From Haemaphysalis longicornis (taxonomy: Eukaryota > Arthropoda > Arachnida > Ixodida > Ixodidae): a stretch of 64,000 nucleotides of DNA. Position numbers and translations under genes: made by a program. Each line of letters begins with the position of its first letter. The first letter of the stretch is position 1. Under the pieces are notes generated by a model. The model had not been told where the DNA came from. It searched no databases and was given only the letters and a program-made list of their open reading frames with translations. Positions 55,440-64,000 of this stretch are shown in pieces. The stretch spans positions 25,000,551 through 25,064,550 of the forward strand of contig CM023448.1 in the NCBI GenBank assembly GCA_013339765.2, given 5' to 3'.

Positions 55440-56321
55440 GGGTTCCTTGTGTCTTTTATTGATTTATTTATTTGTAAAATACTGCAGGCCATAAAAATGG
55501 CCCAAGCAGGAGTGGAAGGGGGTACAACGATATTGATGTGGCCAATTACATAGTCGTGCAGGTGTAGAGAAAGAAAGAAAAAAACAAAGAAAAGAAAAGA
55601 CAGGTATACAAAATATTCACAAGTAACATAAATCACACTTCAATAATTTTCCAGGGATTTTAGTACATTTCCAGACTCAAACATATGGTGCGGCTGTTCG
55701 TTCCAGTCTGTTATTGTGCGAGGAAAAGAAGAGTACTTCAACTTGCTAGTGCGTGCAAAGAATTTGTAGGAATGGTATTCTCTAGTATCACGTGAAGATA
55801 ACAGAGTGAGGACGTGCGAAAGGTCTATGATACTGTTTTTACTGGATAGGTGGAACAGAAATTTAGGTCTCGCTAGTTTCTTTCGGGATTCCAAAGTTGG
55901 AATTTTGTCATTAATTATTAGTTCTTTCGGGGAGTAAGACTGGCGGAAGCAACTGTAAAGAAACCGAACAGCTAATCTTTGGACTCTCTCAAGATAGTTA
56001 ATATCTTTTCAGTGTGCGGGATACCAGGCCTTCAGACGCGTACTCTAAACAAGGCAGGAATATTGTGGCGAGGAGTTTAGTTTTAGGCGGAGAACTTTTG
56101 GTAGTGTGCCTTAGTAACACTAATTTTGTACGGGCAGATGAGCAAATCTTTTCAAAGTGGCAGGACCACAAAGCGGTTTGATTTAAGAAATCAAACCGCA
56201 ACAGAAACGAAAGGTTCCACTGGTAGGCTCCGCTCTCCGTTTGGAACGCTCGTGGAGCATGGCAACCTGGTTCTATAAACGTTGCAGTAGAGTGACTCGA
56301 TTCACGCGCGTCTCCGCTCAT
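55440..56321 (-). pseudogene. CR1/Jockey-type LINE 3' end
   Basis: Minus frames show the thumb and C-terminal part of the ORF2 protein: ARTKLVLLRHTTKSSPPKTK, LLATIFLPCLEYASEG (56.1 kb), then after a frameshift ESRKKLARPKFLFHLSSKNS, LLSSRDTREYHSYKFFARTS and YSSFPRTITDWNEQPHHMFE ending at about 55640. These are familiar from abundant tick LINEs. The RT palm is missing. A T-rich ATTTATTT stretch at about 55455-55470 (A-rich on the minus strand) is the likely 3' tail. Confidence 0.78.
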
Positions 56322-56329
56322 ACGGCAGC

Positions 56330-57845
56330 GCTGGCATCTAGGCAGCGGACTTTGGAACAGTGGAACGTGGTAAATTTAAATTGACTTTAGCTATCCTCAA
56401 GCATGTTTTCTTGGGAGGAACGAGACGGGAGAGGAACAGCATGAGAGGTAAGCGGGAAACAGAAGGGATGCATTTACTTGCCACAGGCGCCAGTCGACTA
56501 TCGCCTTTCGTCGATATTTTCAACGGAAGGAGCAGTTACACGGCCGCTTTTTTCATGTTCTGCACACTCAACGATCTGGACAATATCGTCTTGAGAGCCA
56601 ATGTCGTCTGCAGACCTCAAATCACTCACCTAATTCTCGTTTGTCTGTAATCCAGCACTTTTTCAGTACGAACCCCTCCAGAATTGCTGTGAAAAAGTTT
56701 AGTGAGATGGTATGTCTCTGCCGTACTGCATTTCCGGCAGGAACGTTTTCATTTTTTGCGAAGGATAATCTTTGCGTACATCCCTTGAATACCCGTCGAA
56801 AAGGCTTATTCAGGTCACCTCTATTACCTGGTATTTCAAGGCTCTCGGTAGGGATGTGGTGACTACTTAATGAACGGTCCTTGAAGTTTTTGAAGCCTAT
56901 AAATTTTATGTTAGGACTAAGTTTGCACTCCGTGTATTTGTCTACAACTTTGATTGATAAAACGGATGTGTTCTAGTGTATGAAATCCTCTTCTAAACGA
57001 GCCTCTTTCCGGGGTTGTAGTAAAGTAATGTCTCAAAACGCTTCCAGCGAAAGATTCTGATACACCTTATCTGAAAAAGAGTAGTGATAATATTCAGAAG
57101 ACTCAGTCGTCCTGATTGTCGTACTATTACATTTGTTTCCCGTGGAAGCCTAAGAAAACAGTATTTTCTTTGCTGTCTTAGGAGCACGCTGTCAGAATGT
57201 GTGGAAAGCTGCCGCCGAACAGGCTGATTCAGGGTAGACAATGCGAATGTAAATGTTTCCCTTACGAATTATGAAGTGATAAACAATAGTTTCTAACCGC
57301 AAGGCGACCCCGCCTCGGAATTCTTTAATGTTTTCCGGAATATGTCTCCGTTTTCAAGATCCAGGGAAAACTTTCGACGCTGAATGGTAAGTGCAGAATC
57401 TGTTGCCGCGTCCGCTGATAGGGATTCTCATAATTGAATAAATCGCGACAATGCGGGAACGCGAAAAAGGGAGTAAAACTGAAGTTTGCAATCAGCGAGC
57501 GTCTCTCGCATTGCTTGAACACTAGAGATAAAAATAATCAACATAAATGGCACATCCCTACTTCGCACGAAATATTCCTTGTGCGGTGCACGCAATTAAA
57601 CTATGACTTTTCATAATAGTATTGCAAATATAGCTTTGAATGGCGTCAATTAACTCTGTTGCGTCAATCTTGGCATCAGTCTTGGAATTCATTTTCATAT
57701 GTAGGCATTAGGAGCATTCGTTAACTTAAGCTTGGGCCCTGTTACGTTTACCTGTGCAATTTCCTTCCGGCTAAACAAATCGTTGGGATATTGATTCCAT
57801 TTTTATTTGTTGTAGTTGTTCGCGTGAGATATAAAAGCAGGAAAG
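56330..57845. other. Stretch without a supported gene
   Basis: No recognised feature on either strand. Confidence 0.35.
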
Positions 57846-57949
57846 TTTCGAATTAGCCGCGCATTCTCCAGCATGCAGCGTGACTTAGCAACGGCAGCGT
57901 CCATGAATAGGGCGTAGCCAAATATCACCTGTATTGCTTAGCACACCCA

Positions 57950-58276
57950 CAATACCTTGTGGGTGTAGAGCAATTGGGTAGACGTTGAACTCTAAAGGCG
58001 AGGGACCAGATTCGATCCCGGCTTAGCAGGGAAGCAAATTTCTGCTAACATCCTCTGCTCGTGCTTAGCAGTACACATAGGTCATCGTTAACGTTAACGG
58101 GAAAGTATAAGATTGGCTAACAAAAGCTCGCTGAGAACTCGATTGATGAAAAGTTTTTGCAACAGTGAAGAATCTTTTCTTGCAGCAACTTTTGGGTTCT
58201 ACCAAAAGAGGGCGCTTAGGTAAGGAAGCCAACCCCCTCGTTCACGGATGGCGCCAAGAATAGTGATGATGATGAT
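57950..58276 (+). repeat. tRNA-related SINE with (GAT)n tail
   Basis: A tRNA-like head with an A-box-like GTGTAGAGCAATTGGGTAGA and a B-box-like GATTCGATCCCGG (about 58009-58021). An unrelated body of about 230 bp follows, ending in GTGATGATGATGATTG. A pol III-type head plus a short trinucleotide tail is the structure of a SINE mobilised by a LINE with a similar tail. Not Ruka. Target duplications were not resolved. Confidence 0.55.
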
Positions 58277-61000
58277 TGTCAGTAGGGCTTCACCCACCTC
58301 CGAGCGGTTTCAAACTTGCCGCGCACGTTCCGGCATGCAGCGCGCGAGTTCGATGATGGTAGCTGCTGCGGCGTAGCCGTTTGCGGTGACGTTGGAGGTC
58401 CCACCACTCCCGTATATTAGTATATTATACTTGTACAAATGTACAAATACTTGTACAAATAACGAAAAACTTCTGCCACCAAAGGTAGACACACTGCGCA
58501 CTCACGCTCGCCCACCAGAACTGATTCTCGAATTGTGTACTTGTTCTCCGCACTTGGTAGTTTCCCTGCAGGGATTGGCGCTGCTGATTTTGTTTGCGCG
58601 AAGAATTCGCGTCGCAGGTTTCGCTTAAGATCATAACGGGAAGGCGATGGGACCAAAGGGAAACGCGTAGACAAGCACATTATGTGTGGTCTGCCTGTGC
58701 CGTACGTCGTGCGAGCACGTGTTGATGGGGGAGCTTGTTAAATGTTTCGCGTCGCCTCGGCGGGCTTGGCGCATGTGCTCGGCTTTTCTAGCGACGAATA
58801 CTGGGTCCTCTAGCTGCAAACGAATCTTTGCCATCACCACATGGGTGGGGGTGGGGCTACCACTGTTTAGAGGTGCGTTAACTCCTCATCAAAAAATCGT
58901 AAAAAGGTAGTGACAGCTGTTTTCACTACCTCCTTACGAAATTTACTACCCTTCGGTACGGTACGTAGGGTCGGCCAATAGCAACTGCAAGGTTAAACAT
59001 TAACGGAAGTTAATGCACGTAGTACAGACTAGGTTAAGGTCGTGATTATGACAGAATTATGTATGGCCAGGTATTAAATGCATGTAGCTCAGAAGGGTGT
59101 TGTCGCTAGGACTTTACCGGTGAAGGTAATGGTGCTTACTGCGTGCTTCAGTTAATGACACTGACTAGTTCTGCATTTACTTACTCTAGTTGCTAAGTAC
59201 CGGGTGTATACTGGGACAAGTAGCTTGTTGGTGTTATGTTAGTGAATGCTAATACCTTTTTAAAGAGTATATGGTCCATCAGGTGGTTTGGATGGTTGTA
59301 TTGTTTTTTTAGCAAATACTGAGCTCTGTTTTCTATGCCTGATTATGATGACAGATGCTTTCGGCGTCTTGGGCACTAACGTCTGGGTCCTGCCTGGATT
59401 TTTTGTATACGACATGAAATTTTCCGACCAACGGCGGGGGGGAGGGGGGGTGACACCTTCACAGTAATATTACGCATGACAACGTAGGTAACCATCCCAG
59501 CAAGCAAAGTGAAGAGCCCTTGGTAATTTCTTTCCTTAAAATGTTTTCCTTTAAAGAAAATATCCCCGGACATTCCAGTGTAATTTTCAAAGCTACAACC
59601 AAGAGCCCCTGAGGAGGCTAGGTTAGATAAATTCCTTGACCACCAGTCAACCAGTTCTCATTTCAGAGATTTAGCGCACTAAGTCAAAAACCTACTTTAA
59701 AAAGAAATGCGATAAATTCGAAAGGGTGCAGCCTCCCACCGCGTACACCAATGATAAATTATCTTCCAAAGCAGCATAAAAACACGAGAGGTAACAAACT
59801 TATAATTTGTTCATTGCATTTGAAATGTATTCGTTAATTGCGGGCATTTATAATAATACAAAATTTCCAGTGTTGTGACGCCTGCAAATGTGATTTTTAG
59901 CCGTATTTGAGACGTTCTAACTTCAGTCCTTTCTGAGTGTATCGATGCACCTCAGATGCATTTTGTGCAGATACATTTCGGACTGAAACGTGCCTGCAGT
60001 TTCATAGACGTAAAGATCAAGTAATGCAGTCTTGACACAGTACTGAAGTAGAGTTAGAGGTAATGTTAGGCCTTAGGTGACATTTGAAGCGATATGTGAC
60101 GGTTCTATACACTTCAGTAGGTCAGTGCCTAGGAAACCTCAACCTGAGGGGTAGGGTGAGATTGTGGTGATATTGATAAACAGAACTAGTGTTTAGGGTG
60201 AAGTCTAAGTTGAGAATATATTTAGTCCCCTCTCGTCACCAGACATTTTTGTTTTGAAAAGATTTCAGTCGCTGAATTTTTAGGGAAGATAGAAAAAATT
60301 AAAATGTGTTAATATCGTTTTAAAGTAATAAAAACGTATGGTTTGTCCTACATAGTTCTAAAAAAGCTTCCTTTTTAAGGAAGCTTCCTTTAAAAGCGCG
60401 TGTTTTGGAAACTCCATAGTGCAAGCTCCCCTAATAAACCGAAAAGTGGAAACTCCTCCACAGATTCATGTTAAAATTCCATGACAGATAAATCGGGGCT
60501 TAATAAAGGGATCGTGAAGAGGAAATGGATGTTCTTTTTCCTAATTTTAACCGCCTAAATAAACTTTTAAAAATATTTTGCCTGTGTTGCCTCTGACATC
60601 ATCTGGGCACTCAGCACGTCAGCTCATTCACGTAAGCCGTCTCAAGCCGTGCCACACACGGGATCAACCTACTGCTGCTCTTTCTTTAAAACAGCCACCG
60701 GGACGTGGCTTCTGCGTAAGGGGAGTGGTGTTCCCTAGGAACTGATAAGAAGCATAGCCGCATATCCAGATGTCCAGTCTCTCCCTATGTGCTCCTGTGG
60801 AGATACCCTGGTCGATCACCAACTGAAAGAAGAGAAGAGAGACGAAGTCCGAGATTTGATTTCTCCGCTTCATAGAAAATTCCAAAAGATTCAAAACCTA
60901 ATTCGTATCTTATTCTGGCACCTCATCAAAGCCCTCCAAAAGCATCCATTTCTGAATATTTTCCTTTTTTATATAGTTTTCCCCCTCCCGCTACTGCTCA
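58277..61000. other. Stretch without a supported gene
   Basis: A 74-bp segment at 58310-58383 resembles 57846-57922 on the other side of the SINE. A small perfect palindrome (AAGCTTCCTT with its complement) lies at about 60364-60386. A short plus frame near 60787 has a CSCG motif but no family support. Confidence 0.35.
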
Positions 61001-61044
61001 CTCTTCTTCTTCTTCTTCTTCTTCTTATTTATTTATTTATTTAC
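61001..61044. repeat. (CTT)n followed by (ATTT)n
   Basis: A CTT run of about eight units passes directly into about four ATTT units. Confidence 0.9.
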
Positions 61045-61065
61045 TTCCTTTTTTTGTTTCAATAT

Positions 61066-61904
61066 TGTCATGAAGACAAGGACGATACAGTTGTCTTGAA
61101 TGAGAAACACGTTTATTGGAGCCAACTTGTGCTCCCCTAACAACTCAAAAGAATACAGAGGCGGCGAAGCAACGGTCAACAAAGTGACTTGCGTCGGCGA
61201 GCGTCGCCGAATCGAATGCCCCGGCGTGCGCACTGCAGGCTTTTTATCTTTCGGCGCGCGTGGTTCTCGAAACGTCGATTCACATCGAGAACATAGTAGA
61301 CCCAAGAAGGTTATTCTGGGCTGTTCACGTTAGATCGGAATGCTCACCCTATCACAACAGATAACACATGCGGCACAGAAAGAAAGAATGGAACACGCGC
61401 TTCCCTTGGCGCAGAGATAACACAGACCGGCGCAGCCGGACGGTAAAAGCAAAACACAAATAAACAAACCCAATGTATGGTTCGCGGCGTTACCCCCCTC
61501 TAAGAGTGCATCGACCCGATGCTAACGTAAGCGACAGTCCGAACAAATGAAAATAAAAGTTCGTCATCGTCCGTAGAAAGGTTTTAAGCGAACCACGTGG
61601 CCGACTTCAGGCCGCGTGCGTTGTCGTGATGTGCCGCAGTCACCATCGGGGATCACTTCGTAGGTAAGTTGGCCAACACGTCGTAGATAGCATAAAGGGT
61701 GAATACGCAGCACCTCCACCAGATGTCACGAGGACAAGGACGATGCAGTTGTCTTGAATGAGAAACACGTTTATTGGAGCGAACTTGGGCTCCCTAACAA
61801 CTCAAAAGAATACAGAGGCGGCGTAGCAACGGTCAACAAAGTGACTTGCGTCGGCGGGCGTCGCAGAATCGAATGCCCCGGCGTCCGCACTGCAGGCTTT
61901 TAAA
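61066..61904 (-). mobile_element. Internally deleted Ty3/gypsy element with two LTRs
   Basis: Direct repeats at 61066-61252 and 61724-61904 share TGTCA(T/C)GA(A/G)GACAAGG, CAGTTGTCTTGAATGAGAAA, CACGTTTATTGGAGC and CGAATGCCCCGGCGT. On the minus strand the 5' LTR (61904-61724, truncated at its own 5' end) ends in TGACA and is followed by TCTGGTGGAGGTGCTGCG, a leader/primer-site-like sequence. This passes straight into the end of pol. A GAGGGGGG polypurine run at 61493-61500 precedes the 3' LTR (about 61492-61066). Gag, protease, RT and most of integrase are gone. The 5' LTR edge abuts a SINE. Confidence 0.72.
61564..61690 (-). pseudogene. C-terminus of gypsy pol (post-integrase tail)
   Basis: The minus frame RRVGQLTYEVIPDGDCGTSR continues to VGHVVRLKPFYGR and a TGA at 61564-61566. 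LTYEV and VVRLKPF are the usual closing motifs of tick gypsy polyproteins after the integrase core. Only about 40 codons remain, and the join to the leader on the upstream side is an old deletion. Confidence 0.7.
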
Positions 61905-61905
61905 T

Positions 61906-62090
61906 GCAGAGCATTTTAGTAACTCACGATGTCACCCGCGTTGGCGTCCGTAGTCCGCATCACTACGTAGTCCGCACCCTACACTATATAAAAAATAATA
62001 CCTTCCGGCGCCAGGTTTCGATCCCACGACTCTGCGGGCGGAACGCAAGGTACACGGCACTTTACCGATTGCTCCACGGAGCCGACACAG
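61906..62090 (-). repeat. tRNA-related SINE
   Basis: The minus strand starts TCGGCTCCGTGGAGCAATCG with an A-box (62058-62076) and has a B-box-like GGGATCGAAACC (62014-62026). GGCGCCGGAAGGTATTATTT and a body ending near TTACTAAAATGCTCTGC follow. The tRNA stems are imperfect. It lies between the gypsy LTR and the LINE tail. Confidence 0.6.
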
Positions 62091-62128
62091 AATGGAAGGT
62101 TACGCACGCGCCTTATATCCGTGACTCT

Positions 62129-62219
62129 TTTTTTTTTCCTTTATTGCCATACTTTGACACACAAACAAAACACTACACTCTTAAAGACGCTAGCCAGCAC
62201 TTGACTAACGGAGTGATGG
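62129..62219 (-). mobile_element. 3' UTR and poly(A) tail of the L1/Tx1-like LINE
   Basis: After the minus-strand stop the sequence contains GGCAATAAAGG and then an A9 run at 62128-62138, so the poly(A) signal and tail of the retrotransposed RNA are visible. GAGTCACGGATATAAGG beyond it would be part of the target duplication; the other side is outside the window. Confidence 0.65.
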
Positions 62220-64000
62220 CTAAAATTGTTTCATGTTTGTTAAAGTTTCAAACACGGGCAACCATTCCGGAGGCTCGGGCTGAGCCCTCCACACTTCAAT
62301 AATCAGACGAACAGACTCAGAAAAGTACTCTTTGGACCGTTTGGCATCGATGTCGCGATGGCGGATGGCCATGCGCGATTTCCAAATGCCGTGCAGGGCC
62401 AGAACCATGACGAGGTCATATGGTACCCCATCCTCGCTTTGAATGGGTAGAAACCTGATCCCGTAGGCATCCAGGGGGAAGTCCTTCTTTAATGTGCGCT
62501 GAAGCACATCCCAAAAGAAGACCCCATCCCAACACTCCAAGAAAACATGTTCAACCGTCTCGGGTTTTTTGCATGGGTAACAGTCTACCCCCCATGGAAT
62601 GTATAGACCTTTCTCTTTTTGCCAGGTTTTTACTGGAAGGACGCCCACGTGAAGTTTAAAAAAGAACGTTTTAACCCATGGCGGCACTGCCATTCTCTTT
62701 ACTCGTTTAAGTACGTCCTGCCCAGGCCCTGCACGGTACATGGATCTGTACATCGGCTCAGGCAAAACAATATCCGCAAGGTCATGATACAGTCTTTTGC
62801 GCGTCACGTTTGATAAGTATTCAAGCGTGAAGCGGGCCCGTAAAAACTTTGTTGCCAGTACCACCTCCCGAAAATATCCTCTGGGTGCACCAAAAGTAAA
62901 AAACGCAGAAGAAACAACAAAATCAGGTAGCGCCCTAGCTAGCCTCATCTGACACACAGTGCGCAAGAAAGGATCATTCACGTCACGCAGAAACAAAAAC
63001 CGATTGACAACTTGTCGCAAAAACAAATGCGATAGAGAAAGACCCCCGACGCGCACCCGCCGAAACAAGTTCGTCCGGCTCGTTTGCTCCCACGTGGACC
63101 CCCATATAAACACTGCAAACACACGATGCAGAGCCTGTACGTTCTTACGCGAACAGTGAAGTACCTGAAGAACGTACCAGAGTTTGGTCATAAAAAACAC
63201 GTTACACACTGAGGCCCTGGCAAACATTGAAAGGCCAGAGCCTTTCCATTTCTCGGCCTTTTCTCGCAGTTCAGCAGCCTGCCTGTCCCAATAAGGATCA
63301 CTATCAACATAATTTTCCAACGTTACCCCCAAATACTTCGCTGGCGTCGTCTGCCAGCTAATGCACTCAAACACACTCGGTGTAGTGTCCCAGTAGCCAT
63401 GCCAAAAACCCAAGCATTTCTGCCAGTTTACGCCACTGCCACTGTACTTACAGAAAGTCTTAAGCGTGTTTACACCAACGCTTATACTGCTCCTATCGAC
63501 ACAAAAGAGCGCAATATCGTCCGCATACGCCAAAACACGCACCTCGCATGACTCGAGTAGAAAACCATTGAACCTTTGACTCTTAATAATACTCAAACAA
63601 AAGGCTTCAATGTAGACACAAAAAAGCAACGGCGACAGCGGGCAACCCTGGCGTACAGACCGTTGAACTGGGATGGGTTTGCCAATTCTTTTGTTGGCAA
63701 CGAGCTTAGTTGTACACCCTGTATACGCCATGCGCACACCATCAAGAATAACAGACCCTACATTTACTTGCTCTAACATGTTTAAAAGAAGTTCGTGCGA
63801 AACCTGATCAAAGGCCTTTGCCAGATCAATTTGAAGCATTGCTAAAGTTCCCTGGACGCTATCGCAACATTCCAAAACACTCCGGGCGTTATGAGCATTT
63901 GTTACAATCGACCTCCCTTTTATTCCGCAAGTTTGGTGCGGTCCAACAATGTCTTGGATCACAGTCTGCATGCGGGAAGCCAATATTTTCATCAAAATCT
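62220..64000 (-). CDS. L1/Tx1-like LINE ORF2 protein, C-terminal part, open to the window edge
   Basis: An uninterrupted minus frame whose last 591 codons lie here; the N-terminal endonuclease would be beyond the right edge. Blocks include QTCGIKGRSIVTNAHNAR, LQIDLAKAFDQVSHE, RQGCPLSPLLFCVYIEAFC and VRVLAYADDIALFCVD, with the catalytic YADD at 63516-63527. Further on are AKYLGVTLENY, FIWGSTWEQTSRTNLF, VGGLSLSHLFLRQVVNRF and a knuckle CYPCKKPETVEHVFLEC (C-x2-C-x7-H-x4-C). The protein primes reverse transcription of its own mRNA at a nicked target. No stop or frameshift in 1.78 kb and a preserved poly(A) tail indicate a young, possibly active copy. Confidence 0.85.
   Translation of the reverse strand, partial: ILMKILASRMQTVIQDIVGPHQTCGIKGRSIVTNAHNARSVLECCDSVQGTLAMLQIDLAKAFDQVSHELLLNMLEQVNVGSVILDGVRMAYTGCTTKLVANKRIGKPIPVQRSVRQGCPLSPLLFCVYIEAFCLSIIKSQRFNGFLLESCEVRVLAYADDIALFCVDRSSISVGVNTLKTFCKYSGSGVNWQKCLGFWHGYWDTTPSVFECISWQTTPAKYLGVTLENYVDSDPYWDRQAAELREKAEKWKGSGLSMFARASVCNVFFMTKLWYVLQVLHCSRKNVQALHRVFAVFIWGSTWEQTSRTNLFRRVRVGGLSLSHLFLRQVVNRFLFLRDVNDPFLRTVCQMRLARALPDFVVSSAFFTFGAPRGYFREVVLATKFLRARFTLEYLSNVTRKRLYHDLADIVLPEPMYRSMYRAGPGQDVLKRVKRMAVPPWVKTFFFKLHVGVLPVKTWQKEKGLYIPWGVDCYPCKKPETVEHVFLECWDGVFFWDVLQRTLKKDFPLDAYGIRFLPIQSEDGVPYDLVMVLALHGIWKSRMAIRHRDIDAKRSKEYFSESVRLIIEVWRAQPEPPEWLPVFETLTNMKQF

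Noticed and set aside
60787..61140. Plus frame with CSCGDTLVDH, possible LINE knuckle
   Set aside because: The spacing does not fit the C-x2-C-x7-H-x4-C motif and the rest is microsatellite-derived.
1..64000. CRISPR arrays, bacterial operons, rRNA genes
   Set aside because: No regularly spaced direct repeats, ribosome-binding-site-led operons or rRNA signatures were seen; the window is eukaryotic.

Overview
This window reads as nuclear DNA of a hard tick (Ixodida). The main reason is several copies of a tRNA-derived SINE whose core matches the tick SINE 'Ruka'. Two other things fit: a Ty3/gypsy gag and several LINE families of the kinds common in tick genomes, and a gene-poor, microsatellite-rich, AT-moderate background. 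There is no prokaryotic organisation, no rRNA and no CRISPR array. Most open frames here are parts of decayed retroelements or chance frames.

Layout. 0-6 kb is a retroelement graveyard: a gypsy gag remnant (-), a Penelope-like element with RT and GIY-YIG domains (+), then a solo LTR, a long hairpin element and a pair of LTRs, all lodged in TA-repeat tracts. 6-18 kb is mostly anonymous sequence with a tRNA-like SINE head and a LINE tail carrying RNase H. At 18-21 kb lie a TTAA-flanked inverted-repeat element and an RTE-type LINE. 21-28 kb holds the most interesting locus: three plus-strand exons at 21.30, 25.00 and 27.50 kb with matching splice phases that would encode an 83-residue secreted peptide with six cysteines in a C-C-CC-C-C (cystine-knot-like) order. 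Its introns hold a LINE fragment, a tail-to-tail pair of Penelope termini and a minus-strand exon-like ORF. 28-32.7 kb is a nearly full-length LINE (-) whose first ORF carries an SGNH-esterase-like domain. 33-34.3 kb has a Ruka copy and a host-like terminal exon (-).

36.2-40.3 kb is another LINE (+) whose first ORF carries a 2A-like GDVEGNPGP motif. It is followed by a Ruka copy with a 12-bp target duplication sitting just after the stop codon of an exon-like ORF (-). A good plus-strand terminal exon with a poly(A) signal is at 43.6 kb. 44.26-48.75 kb contains two oppositely oriented copies of one long-TIR, foldback or Mutator-like, non-coding DNA element. Each copy carries the same nested Ruka and the same nested MITE, and the first has a perfect 10-bp target duplication.

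48.8-64 kb has more LINE remnants (I/R1-like, L1/Tx1-like, CR1/Jockey-like), a CpG-rich promoter-like block at 54.2-54.75 kb, two further SINEs, an internally deleted gypsy element, and an L1/Tx1-like ORF2 open for 591 codons that runs off the right edge.

How it works together: most of the window is mobile DNA, much of it nested. The only candidates for host function are the cystine-knot-like gene and four isolated exon-like ORFs. They were recognised only from reading frame, splice signals and poly(A) signals; no homology search or transcript data could be used. Element family names come from motif recognition and should be read at clade level.
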